The notes under the pieces were generated by a model. It was not told the origin of the DNA and did no database searches. It was given only the letters and a program-made list of their open reading frames with translations. A stretch of 64,000 nucleotides of DNA from Treponema denticola (lineage in GTDB: Bacteria > Spirochaetota > Spirochaetia > Treponematales > Treponemataceae), in assembly GCF_024181405.1 (NCBI RefSeq), contig NZ_CP051302.1, forward strand, positions 1,116,001 to 1,180,000, given 5' to 3'. Shown here in pieces: positions 31,491 to 39,107 of this stretch (positions within the stretch are counted from its first letter, which is position 1; every line of letters begins with the position of its first letter). The position numbers were made by a program, and so were the translations under genes.

Positions 31491-32077
31491 CAGAATTCTT
31501 CTCCCTTATTCTTTTTTAAAAGCCGACTTGATTTGATTGTTTGAAAAAGCCATCCGGAAAGGGCCGAGCCGATTACTATCCAGACACCCTGCACCTTAAA
31601 AGCAAACATTAGAACAAATGAAAGAGCTGCTATTAAAAATGTACATAGATCGAAAACCGTTTTTTTCCCAAAAGAAAAAACCGCTTTTACCAATAACACG
31701 GAAACCGCAACATTTATTCCCTTTAAGGCTTTTTGAACCCAGACTAATTCGTTAAAATTTGAAACAAAGGCGGCTATGAGGCTAATAATTATAAGGGAAG
31801 GAAAAACAATTCCGGATGTAGAAAAAATAGAGCCTATCAAACCTCCCCTTTTGTATCCGACAAAGGTGGCAACATTTACCGCTATAACGCCGGGGGTACT
31901 CTGCCCTATTGCAAAATAATCTAAAATCTCATCCTCAGTAAGCCACCCCTTCGAATCAACCAAATCTCTTTTTAAGATGGGCAACATGGCAAGACCGCCC
32001 CCGAAAGTTACAAGCCCTATCTTAAAAAAACTTGCAAAAAGAGAAGCATAGGTTTTAAAATGATTTGCTTTGTTCAT
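31490..32077 (-). CDS. chrA: Chromate transporter, half-size ChrA (first gene)
   Basis: A 195-aa short-chain CHR membrane protein with the same signatures as its neighbour (FKIGLVTFGGGLAMLPIL, AIGQSTPGVIAVNVATFVGY). The two probably form a heterodimeric transporter. It follows rsfS by 24 nt on the same strand, so it may be at the end of the rplU-to-rsfS transcript. Confidence 0.88.
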   Translation of the reverse strand: MNKANHFKTYASLFASFFKIGLVTFGGGLAMLPILKRDLVDSKGWLTEDEILDYFAIGQSTPGVIAVNVATFVGYKRGGLIGSIFSTSGIVFPSLIIISLIAAFVSNFNELVWVQKALKGINVAVSVLLVKAVFSFGKKTVFDLCTFLIAALSFVLMFAFKVQGVWIVIGSALSGWLFQTIKSSRLLKKNKGEEF

Positions 32078-32101
32078 TTTTACATCTTCTTATCGGAAAG
32101 A

Positions 32102-32461
32102 TTAGTCTTCAAGAATATTTTTTGAATCAAACCAAACTTTTTCAAGGCTGTAAAAATTACGGGCAGTTTCGCTCATAAGATGCACAACAATACCGCCCAA
32201 ATCTATAAGCCTCCACTCATCCCCGTCAGGAGATTTACGCTTGGTATGATATTCTTCCAGATTGTGTTCAGGCAAAAATTCGTACACTCTTTTTTCCAAG
32301 CCGGCTGAATGAGCAGCGCTTGTTACGGTACAAATCACAAAAAAATCCGTCCAAATATTTTTGTCCCGTAAGTCCAAGACAACAACATTTTCGCCCTTAA
32401 AATCACGCAATAATTTTCCAAGCTCCAAGGCCGGAGTATAAAAGTCAAAATTTTCTATCAT
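32102..32461 (-). CDS. rsfS: Ribosomal silencing factor RsfS
   Basis: A 119-aa RsfS/Iojap protein that binds ribosomal protein L14 and blocks subunit joining. Family segments are VVLDLRDKNIWTDFFVICT, SAAHSAGLEKRV and DEWRLIDLGGIVVHLMS. It overlaps the LCP gene by one base and belongs to the obg-nadD cluster, its usual bacterial setting. Confidence 0.93.
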   Translation of the reverse strand: MIENFDFYTPALELGKLLRDFKGENVVVLDLRDKNIWTDFFVICTVTSAAHSAGLEKRVYEFLPEHNLEEYHTKRKSPDGDEWRLIDLGGIVVHLMSETARNFYSLEKVWFDSKNILED

Positions 32462-33702
32462 TAGTTTTTATCCTTATCATTTTCATCGCTATCTTTTTTG
32501 TCCTCTTTTTTCTCGACAACAAAAAAGCCGTTAAAATCCGAACCCAAAATCAGGGTAAAGTCAACATTGGTCTCGCTTCCGTATTCCCCTTCGGCCGGAA
32601 GCTGCGTAGTCTGAATATTTTTACATCTTATAACCTTTGCAACAATTTTAGCTACAGAAGGGTTTCCGATTCTATCTATCAAAACCGTTTCAGCCACAGG
32701 ATTCTCGGAGTTGCCTATACTGACAACATCATAGGCAAAGCTTTGATAAAGCTCGGAGGTGCTCTTTGCAAGACCTTGCACATTCGTTCCGTTTAAAATT
32801 TCCAAGGCATAGACCCGTTCAAGGGCGGAAGAATCATCGGAAGCCAATACTGCAATTGTTTGGCGGATAATTTCTTTTATCTGCTGACCCTCCCGAAACG
32901 GAGTTAAAAGGCGCTTGTCTTCGATAATTCTGACAGCTCCTGTAAGCCTCTGCGGAACCAAACGTTCGGAATCCATCTTGCTTATGGATTCAAGCAAATT
33001 TTTTAAATCGGAACCGGCAACATTCGATTTAAAATTACCGCTTAAAACCGAAAACCTTTCCTTAGAAAAAATCTCAGGAGAATTATCGTTTATAGCCCTA
33101 AAAAGAGCCAGAACAGCTTTTTGTTTTCTTGCAGCGGACTCTCCTTCAGCATCCAAGTCATCCTCATAAACAAGGAAATCCCTTATTTTATCGCCATCAA
33201 GAGAAACGGAACCGGACGGCAAAAGAACATGCGTATTATCGTTCTCTATGTCTACCGGAGAAGGAATAAATACGGAAAGGCCTCCGAGCATATCGGTAAG
33301 CATAGAAAAGTTCTCAAGATTACATGTAAGATAAAAGGGCACGGAAATACCTGCAAGTTTTTCTATTTCGGCCTTAAAACTCGATATACCCTTTTCGGTG
33401 TAGACGGCTCCTATGGCATCAGTGCGGCCTAAGGATTGAATAATTAAACCTATATTCGCCGGTACATCGAACATAGCAGCCCTTTTCGTTTCAGGATAAT
33501 AGGCAAGTATACTTATCGAAATCGGAACACCCTTGTCTTCAACCACCAAAAGAACTTTTAAAATCTTATCGGAAGAAAGATAATCTTGAACGGTATCTTT
33601 TTGCATTTTTATAAGAACCAAAACAAAGGAGGTAATTAAAACGATAAGAATTACTAAGAGGAATAGAATATTTTTTCCGGTATCCATGAGTTTTATTTTC
33701 AT
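32461..33702 (-). CDS. LytR-CpsA-Psr (LCP) family protein with LytR C-terminal domain
   Basis: A 413-aa membrane-anchored extracytoplasmic protein. A transmembrane helix at 12-31 is followed by an LCP-like domain (DAIGAVYTEKGISSF, LGGLSVFIPSPV, RKQKAVL) and, at about 295-395, a LytR_C domain (ALEILNGTNVQGLAKSTSEL). The C-terminus is Lys/Asp-rich. LCP proteins attach glycopolymers to the cell envelope in Gram-positives; the target here is unknown. Overlaps nadD-yqeK by 4 nt. Confidence 0.8.
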   Translation of the reverse strand: MKIKLMDTGKNILFLLVILIVLITSFVLVLIKMQKDTVQDYLSSDKILKVLLVVEDKGVPISISILAYYPETKRAAMFDVPANIGLIIQSLGRTDAIGAVYTEKGISSFKAEIEKLAGISVPFYLTCNLENFSMLTDMLGGLSVFIPSPVDIENDNTHVLLPSGSVSLDGDKIRDFLVYEDDLDAEGESAARKQKAVLALFRAINDNSPEIFSKERFSVLSGNFKSNVAGSDLKNLLESISKMDSERLVPQRLTGAVRIIEDKRLLTPFREGQQIKEIIRQTIAVLASDDSSALERVYALEILNGTNVQGLAKSTSELYQSFAYDVVSIGNSENPVAETVLIDRIGNPSVAKIVAKVIRCKNIQTTQLPAEGEYGSETNVDFTLILGSDFNGFFVVEKKEDKKDSDENDKDKN

Positions 33703-34922
33703 TTTTTAAGCTCCTTTTGTATTTGCTCATACATTTTTTTTGTTTCGGGATGAATACTTGCTCCCTTTTTTTTGATATAGGCAAGGTTCCAATCCAAAAC
33801 TGCAAGCATCAACTCATTAAGAGAAGAAGATTTTACCATATTTCTAAAGTTTTCGGTATCGGGACGGCCCGGTTCTATCTTATCGGCTATGTAAATAATT
33901 TTTCCCAAGGCATTTATTCCTTCATAGCCGAAGGTGTGAAAAGCAACAGCTTTTAAAACGGACTCATCATTGATGCCGAATTTTTTTTGTAAAACTATGG
34001 CAGAAGCCCTTCCGTGCAAAAGATTTAAGCGGGTCTTTTCGACATTGTCGATTCCAAGCCCGTCAGCTTCTACAAGTTTTACCAGCTCTTCATCGGAACA
34101 TTTTTTACAGATATCATGAGCAAGGCCTGTAAAATATGCAAGAGCCGGTGATACGCCTTCCTTTTTATACTCTTTTGCAAGATGACGTGCATATTCTGCA
34201 ACACGCACGGAATGAGCATAGCGGGATTCGGTTAAAACGCTTTTTGCAAAACGATCTATTTCTCGTGTTTTTAATTCAATATCGGAGGTATCCATTAAAG
34301 CCGAAACACCTAAAGCTGAAACGCCTTTTTCTTTATAAAGCCCGTGCTCTATAATATAATCGTAAACTCCCTTGGGCACAAGGGAGGAAAAATCTTTATT
34401 TTTTAAAACCGCATCTCTGATTTGGGTTGACGAAATATTTAAGATTTCGTTTTTAAGCTCCTTGACGGAAGCCCTTGCCGGTTCGGTATTTAAGGGATCA
34501 AAAGAGCTTTTAAGGCCTGTTCTTTTTCCGATAATTATGTCGGTCTTCTTTATAATTTTTTCCGCATCCTTCCAGCGGAAAAAATTCTCTTTTAAATCGT
34601 CCCCGATAATTAGACCTATTTTTCCTTCGATATCGGGAAATTTTTGATAAAGATAATTTATCGTATCTATAGTATAAGAAACGCCCTGCTTTTCAATCTC
34701 GTAGAGTTCGCAGTACATGTAGGGCTTATCCGCAATAGCAAGGTCTATCATCTTAAGTCTATCTTCAACTTCTGTATCCTTACAAAAAAGTTTAAAAGGA
34801 GAAATATAGGCCGGAACAATAGCAATCTTATCATAGGCTAATTCTTTATAAGAGTGAAAAGCTAAATTTAAATGTCCCAGATGTATGGGATTAAAAGAAC
34901 CGCCTAAGATTGCCAATCTCAT
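33699..34922 (-). CDS. nadD: NadD-YqeK fusion: nicotinate-nucleotide adenylyltransferase plus HD hydrolase
   Basis: A 407-aa two-domain protein. Residues 1-200 are NadD: LGGSFNPIHLGHLNLAF with the nucleotidyltransferase HxGH, and ISSTQIRDAV near 170. Residues 215-400 are a YqeK-type HD domain (RYAHSVRVAEYARHLA, TGLAHDICK, LLHGRASAIV), a family that cleaves diadenosine tetraphosphate. The two are separate neighbouring genes in Firmicutes. It makes NAD precursor and may remove alarmone. Overlaps obg by 4 nt. Confidence 0.92.
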   Translation of the reverse strand: MRLAILGGSFNPIHLGHLNLAFHSYKELAYDKIAIVPAYISPFKLFCKDTEVEDRLKMIDLAIADKPYMYCELYEIEKQGVSYTIDTINYLYQKFPDIEGKIGLIIGDDLKENFFRWKDAEKIIKKTDIIIGKRTGLKSSFDPLNTEPARASVKELKNEILNISSTQIRDAVLKNKDFSSLVPKGVYDYIIEHGLYKEKGVSALGVSALMDTSDIELKTREIDRFAKSVLTESRYAHSVRVAEYARHLAKEYKKEGVSPALAYFTGLAHDICKKCSDEELVKLVEADGLGIDNVEKTRLNLLHGRASAIVLQKKFGINDESVLKAVAFHTFGYEGINALGKIIYIADKIEPGRPDTENFRNMVKSSSLNELMLAVLDWNLAYIKKKGASIHPETKKMYEQIQKELKK

Positions 34923-36067
34923 TTTTTAGGTTTCCTTTTACGGCTTAGGCTGACCGTTGCTCCAAAGTGTTCATCATCGTTTTTTTCTTCGTAAGAAACA
35001 TCATCGAGCTCTGCCGTCATAAAATTTTTATTTTGGCCGTATGGGTCAAGACTTTCTTTTTGAGGTTTTGTTTTTTGCATTTCATCGGCCAAGCGGATAA
35101 AGGCTTTTTTTACCTCTCCCAAACCCCATTCATTGTAAAGCGAAATACCTAAAATTTCCTGATCGGGGATTGCATTTTTAAGCTCAGTAAATCTTTCTTT
35201 TGTATCGGGTAAATCCAATTTTGTGGCAATTATAATTCTTTTCTTTTGAGCCAATTCTTTTGAATAGCTTTCCAATTCTTTACAAAGAATATCGTATGCC
35301 CTTAAATAGTTATCGTCTGAAAGGTCTATTAAAAAGGCGAGACCTGCAGAACGGGCTATGTGCTTTAAAAATCTGATGCCTAGTCCTATACCCTCAGAAG
35401 CCCCCTCAAGGATTCCCGGTATGTCGGCAATGATGACATCTCTTTCTTCGTCTACACGCAAAACTCCGAGGTTCGGAATTTTGGTGGTAAAGGGATATGG
35501 AGCGATTTTAGGCCTTGCATTTGTAAAATAGTCGAGAAGTGAAGATTTTCCTGCGTTGGGAAAACCAACCAAACCTATATCGGCTATTATGTTAAGCTCG
35601 ACGATTATTTCTCTTGTCTCCCCTTCTTGTCCGGGAAGGGCGGTTTTAGGAGCCTGATTTGTGGAGGTCTTAAAATGACAATTTCCCCAACCGCCGTTTC
35701 CACCTTTGAGAAAAACAAAGCGGCCTTCTTCAGCATCTCCAAAATCCAAAATAGTTTTTCCCGTGTCAGGGTCCTTTATAACACAGCCGGGAGGAAGAGG
35801 TATTATGCAGTCATCGCCTTTTTTACCGAAACGTTGAGAGCCTTCCCCTCCTCCGCCGTTTTTTGCCTTGTACACTCTTTTATGTCTCAAATGAACCAGA
35901 GTTCTCATGTTGCGGCGTATTTCAAAGATGAGGTCTCCGCCTCGGCCGCCGTCCCCTCCCGATGGGCCTCCCATGGGAACATACTTTTCCCGCCTAAAGG
36001 CAATACAGCCGTTGCCGCCCTTTCCCGAGGAAACTCTTATTTTAGATTCATCTGCAAATTTTACCAT
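34919..36067 (-). CDS. obg: GTPase Obg/CgtA
   Basis: A 382-aa ribosome-assembly GTPase. The Gly-rich Obg domain (ISSGKGGNG-like GGPSGGDGGRGGDLIF) is at the N-terminus; G1 is GFPNAGKSS, switch region YPFTT, G3 ADIPG, G4 TKLD. The C-terminal extension is polar and lacks a full OCT domain. It works in 50S maturation together with L27 and L21 whose genes lie upstream. Confidence 0.95.
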   Translation of the reverse strand: MVKFADESKIRVSSGKGGNGCIAFRREKYVPMGGPSGGDGGRGGDLIFEIRRNMRTLVHLRHKRVYKAKNGGGGEGSQRFGKKGDDCIIPLPPGCVIKDPDTGKTILDFGDAEEGRFVFLKGGNGGWGNCHFKTSTNQAPKTALPGQEGETREIIVELNIIADIGLVGFPNAGKSSLLDYFTNARPKIAPYPFTTKIPNLGVLRVDEERDVIIADIPGILEGASEGIGLGIRFLKHIARSAGLAFLIDLSDDNYLRAYDILCKELESYSKELAQKKRIIIATKLDLPDTKERFTELKNAIPDQEILGISLYNEWGLGEVKKAFIRLADEMQKTKPQKESLDPYGQNKNFMTAELDDVSYEEKNDDEHFGATVSLSRKRKPKK

Positions 36068-36084
36068 AATTAATCTTTTTTCCT

Positions 36085-36112
36085 ACAAAAAAAGCCGGCA
36101 AAAACCGGCTTT
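36085..36112 (-). terminator. Intrinsic terminator between rpmA and obg
   Basis: Minus strand AAAGCCGG-TTTTTG-CCGGCTTT with a T run. It would lower obg and downstream expression relative to ribosomal proteins. Confidence 0.75.
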
Positions 36113-36144
36113 CAGATTTATACATTTTAAGCTCGAAGCCAAAA

Positions 36145-36396
36145 TTACTTTGCTTCGATAGATGCAAGTTTTCTACCCTTTCTTTCATGGTAGGTAACTA
36201 CACCGTCAGCTTTTGCAAATAATGTATAGTCTTTTCCGCAGCCTACATTGTTACCCGGATGGATTGAAGTACCTCTCTGGCGAACCAAAATTGAACCGGC
36301 CGATACTTCCGTTCCGCCGTAAACTTTAACACCCAAATATTTAGGATTGGAATCTCTTCCGTTTTTTGCACCGCTGCCGCCCTTTTTACGTGCCAT
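36145..36396 (-). CDS. rpmA: Ribosomal protein L27
   Basis: An 83-aa L27 ([20 protein letters not shown], then [19 protein letters not shown]). The N-terminus starts directly as MARKKGG, without the extension that Prp removes in Firmicutes, even though a prp gene lies next to it. It sits at the peptidyl-transferase centre in the 50S subunit. Confidence 0.97.
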   Translation of the reverse strand: MARKKGGSGAKNGRDSNPKYLGVKVYGGTEVSAGSILVRQRGTSIHPGNNVGCGKDYTLFAKADGVVTYHERKGRKLASIEAK

Positions 36397-36425
36397 AATA
36401 ATCCTCCAAAAAAATTATCAAAATC

Positions 36426-36812
36426 TTACTCTATCTGTAAATCCAAACAATCGGGATATTCGGCTTCAATAGCCATTAAACCTATTGTTAAAAATTCCAG
36501 TAAATACTGCAATCTGGGCTTATCATCTCCTGAAAAAGCTGTTATCTTTGCCGAAAGATAGCCCGGATTATCAGCCCGTATTTCGGCCTTTAAGCTTGAA
36601 CTCTCTTTTTGAGCCGAGCTTAAGCTTAAAACGGCCGTTTTAAGCAAAATGGTAACGGCGGCACAAACTATATTGCCGCCTTTTTCCGGCTTGCCGTCAT
36701 TATCGCCAAAATCAGCGTGGCCGCTGCCGACGTGGTTGCCTTCTGCGTGGCCTGACGACTCAAAGGCCGAAAAACAGTTTTCAGCATTTGAAAGAAGCCG
36801 AATTTTTACCAC
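36426..36812 (-). CDS. prp: Ribosomal-processing cysteine protease Prp-like protein
   Basis: A 128-aa Prp family protein between rplU and rpmA. The catalytic His is in ESSGHAEGN and the Cys in GNIVCAAVTILL. About 18 residues separate these parts beyond the usual short spacer, including a second GHADFGD segment, so the true catalytic His may be either one. In Firmicutes Prp trims L27; here the L27 extension is absent. Confidence 0.85.
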   Translation of the reverse strand: MVKIRLLSNAENCFSAFESSGHAEGNHVGSGHADFGDNDGKPEKGGNIVCAAVTILLKTAVLSLSSAQKESSSLKAEIRADNPGYLSAKITAFSGDDKPRLQYLLEFLTIGLMAIEAEYPDCLDLQIE

Positions 36813-36817
36813 TTGTC

Positions 36818-37129
36818 TTATCCGACAATATTGTCAACAGTAATACAGGTATGAGCCTGTCTATGTCCTTGGGTTCTGTGGTAATTCTTTTTAGCCTTAT
36901 GCTTGTAAACAATAATCTTTCGTTCTCGGAAAGAATCGCCTACGGTTGCAGAAACCTTAGCTCCGCTTACATAGGGAGTTCCTACAGTAACCTTATCTCC
37001 ATCGCTGATCAAAAGAACGGTGTCAATGTCGATTTTGCTTCCACTTTCTGCAGAAAGCTTATCAACTACGAGCTTTGCTCCTTTTTCAGCCTTATACTGT
37101 TTGCCTTTATACTCAATAAGTGCGTACAT
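36818..37129 (-). CDS. rplU: Ribosomal protein L21
   Basis: A 103-aa L21 with a typical start (MYALIEYKGKQYKAEKGAKL) and KIIVYKHKAKKNYHRTQGHR near the end. First gene of the operon behind promoter 37206-37235. Confidence 0.97.
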   Translation of the reverse strand: MYALIEYKGKQYKAEKGAKLVVDKLSAESGSKIDIDTVLLISDGDKVTVGTPYVSGAKVSATVGDSFRERKIIVYKHKAKKNYHRTQGHRQAHTCITVDNIVG

Positions 37130-37205
37130 CTTTATACCTCATAAAAAAAACTTTTGCCGGCATATTAACGGGTTTATACCGAACAAATTTAAACACTAGG
37201 GACGA

Positions 37206-37235
37206 AGTATAGCAAAAAACCGCATAAAATGTCAA
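37206..37235 (-). promoter_or_regulatory. Promoter of the rplU operon
   Basis: Minus strand TTGACA (37235-37230), 18 bp, TATACT (37211-37206), giving a leader of about 70 nt before rplU. Confidence 0.75.
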
Positions 37236-37265
37236 TAGGCTTGATAAATAATTATGTCTGTGATT

Positions 37266-38285
37266 TTACACAAAGCCTGCGGGGTGTTTTTTATACCAAG
37301 CCCAGCCGTCTTTGCACATTTCTTCAAGGTTATATTTTGCCTTCCAGTTGAGCTCTTTGTTGGCCTTGTCGGGGTTTGCACAAGAACGCGGTACATCTCC
37401 GGCACGGCGGGCTGCCGATTTAACGGGAAGATCGATACCGGAGGCTTTTTTAAAGGCGTTTACTATGTCTAAAACCGAATAACCGATTCCTGTTCCGAGG
37501 TTATAGACATCAAAGCCCTTAAAACCTGAGGCAATTTTTTCCAGGGCGGCAGTATGTCCCGATGCAAGATCCAAAATGTGGATATAGTCGCGGATACAGG
37601 TGCCGTCAGGTGTATCATAGTCGTTTCCGAAGACGTTTAGATGAGGCAGTTTGCCCAAAGCTACTTGAGCGATATATGGGAAAAGGTTATTGGGAATACC
37701 GGAAGGCAGTTCCCCTATATCGGCACTTTTATGAGCTCCTATGGGATTAAAATACCGCAAGGCAATAATACTCAAATCCTTATCCGAAAAGGCCGTATCC
37801 TTTAAAATTTCTTCGGACATAAGCTTGGTTCTTCCGTAAGGATTTGCAGCAGAAATAGGAGAATTTTCAGGAATGGGGACAACCTTTGCATCTCCGTAGA
37901 CTGTGGCCGAAGAACTGAATATAAAGTTTTTCACCTTGTGTTCCTGCATGGCAAGCAAAAGATTGACAAGCCCGGAAATATTGTTTTCATAGTATTTTAA
38001 GGGCTTTTCTACGGACTCCCCTACGGCCTTATATGCGGCAAGGTGAATTACTGCATCAATAGAGGTACTTTTAAAAAAGTTAAAGAGCTTTTCCTTGTCC
38101 TTTATATCTATCTGTACAAGCTCCAATTTTTTAGAGCATATTTTTTCCAATACGGGAATTATTTTAGGTGAAGAATTAGAAAAATTATCCAAAATAATAG
38201 GCTCATAGCCTTTTTCGCATAAATCTGCAACGATGTGGGAACCTATAAATCCGGCTCCTCCTGTAACCAATACTCTTTTAATCAA
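37266..38285 (-). CDS. galE: UDP-glucose 4-epimerase
   Basis: A 339-aa short-chain dehydrogenase family epimerase. NAD-binding VTGGAGFIGSHIV is at the N-terminus; the catalytic YGRTK lies at about 150; NPIGAHKSADIGE and GDVPRSCANPDKA are GalE-type. It interconverts UDP-glucose and UDP-galactose for envelope sugars. Full length. Confidence 0.95.
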   Translation of the reverse strand: MIKRVLVTGGAGFIGSHIVADLCEKGYEPIILDNFSNSSPKIIPVLEKICSKKLELVQIDIKDKEKLFNFFKSTSIDAVIHLAAYKAVGESVEKPLKYYENNISGLVNLLLAMQEHKVKNFIFSSSATVYGDAKVVPIPENSPISAANPYGRTKLMSEEILKDTAFSDKDLSIIALRYFNPIGAHKSADIGELPSGIPNNLFPYIAQVALGKLPHLNVFGNDYDTPDGTCIRDYIHILDLASGHTAALEKIASGFKGFDVYNLGTGIGYSVLDIVNAFKKASGIDLPVKSAARRAGDVPRSCANPDKANKELNWKAKYNLEEMCKDGWAWYKKHPAGFV

Positions 38286-38321
38286 AATTAACCCCTAAAA
38301 ATTAAACTTACACACTCAAAC

Positions 38322-38366
38322 ACAAATAAGGCCTCCTAAAAATAAAACCTTACTTTTAGAAGGCCG
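38322..38366 (-). terminator. Intrinsic terminator after dfx
   Basis: Minus strand GGCCTTCTAAAA (38365-38354) pairs with TTTTAGGAGGCC (38341-38330), followed by TTATTT. Confidence 0.75.
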
Positions 38367-38381
38367 ATAAAAATTTAAACC

Positions 38382-38768
38382 TTATTTGCCTGACCAAACG
38401 CCGTGAAGATTACAGAATTCGTAAGCTTCAATGACCTTGTCATCTGAAGTTAAGGAGAATTCAACTTCTGGAGCACCTGTAACGGGTAACTCCTTAAATT
38501 GAAGGCCTTTTTCCGTTTTGAGGCATACCCAAGCTATATGATGTTCTTCGGTCATAGGATGGGCAACGGAGCCTACTTTGACCTTTACGGTGTTTCCGTT
38601 TACTTCGATTACAGGCACATGTTTTTCTTTTGCAGCATCAACACTTCCGATTTTAACGGGTGAAAGTTTTTCACCGCAGCATGAAACCTCAGTATCCGGA
38701 CAGCAATCAAGCCCGATAATAGTTCCTTTTTTCTCTTTACATAAAAAAAAGCTTATTTCTTTGTTCAT
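38382..38768 (-). CDS. dfx: Superoxide reductase (desulfoferrodoxin type)
   Basis: A 128-aa superoxide reductase that detoxifies superoxide in anaerobes. Centre II ligands are visible: Lys49-His50 in EKHVPVIE, AHPMTEEHHIAW, and Cys/His in FCNLHGVW. The N-terminal desulforedoxin-like part keeps Cys10 and Cys30-Cys31, but position 13 of the usual CxxC is Lys, so a normal iron centre I may not form. Single gene with own promoter and terminator. Confidence 0.93.
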   Translation of the reverse strand: MNKEISFFLCKEKKGTIIGLDCCPDTEVSCCGEKLSPVKIGSVDAAKEKHVPVIEVNGNTVKVKVGSVAHPMTEEHHIAWVCLKTEKGLQFKELPVTGAPEVEFSLTSDDKVIEAYEFCNLHGVWSGK

Positions 38769-38785
38769 TAGTTATACTCCTAAAA

Positions 38786-38814
38786 TTTATAAATTTACAG
38801 AATAAAATCCGCAA
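38786..38814 (-). promoter_or_regulatory. Promoter of dfx
   Basis: Minus strand TTGCGG, 17 bp, TATAAA, with TAGGAG before the ATG. Confidence 0.5.
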
Positions 38815-38840
38815 TACACATAATATAACAAAAAAAGGGC

Positions 38841-38869
38841 TTGACGTAAAGTCAAAAATACGATATTAT
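38841..38869 (+). promoter_or_regulatory. Promoter of tRNA-Val
   Basis: TTGACG at 38841-38846, 17 bp, TATTAT at 38864-38869. Confidence 0.75.
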
Positions 38870-38892
38870 CTGACTATCTTTAAAGAAATTAA

Positions 38893-38966
38893 GGGCAATT
38901 AGCTCAGTTGGTTAGAGTACAAGCATGACACGCTTGGGGTCACTGGTTCGATTCCAGTATTGCCCA
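38893..38966 (+). tRNA. tRNA-Val(GAC)
   Basis: Acceptor GGGCAAT/ATTGCCC with discriminator A, anticodon stem CAAGC/GCTTG, loop ATGACAC with anticodon GAC, T loop TTCGATT. CCA not encoded. Integration site of prophage 2. Confidence 0.95.
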
Positions 38967-38972
38967 GTTTTG

Positions 38973-38997
38973 TAAGTCTATATCTAGTATAGACTTA
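38973..38997. other. Attachment-side palindrome of prophage 2
   Basis: TAAGTCTATA-TCTAG-TATAGACTTA, a perfect 10-bp dyad 6 bp from the 3' end of tRNA-Val. Counterpart of 30774-30798, with C-G pairs exchanged for G-C. Confidence 0.65.
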
Positions 38998-39047
38998 CAG
39001 GTTTTCAATCCCCTTGGAGACTTCACTTTCTTTTCTCTTTTTGATGG

Positions 39048-39071
39048 ACTGTCGCATAAAATGTCGCATAA
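39048..39071. repeat. Tandem 12-bp repeats, candidate integrase arm sites
   Basis: ACTGTCGCATAA followed directly by AATGTCGCATAA, between attachment site and int, matching the tandem repeats of prophage 1 in length, position and TGTCG core. Confidence 0.6.
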
Positions 39072-39107
39072 TTTTTTGTGTTCAGTCATTGATTTTTGGG
39101 GAGAAGA

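Noticed and set aside
37130-37205. Riboswitch or L21 autoregulatory leader before rplU
   Set aside because: The 70-nt leader shows no strong hairpin or conserved motif that I could recognise.
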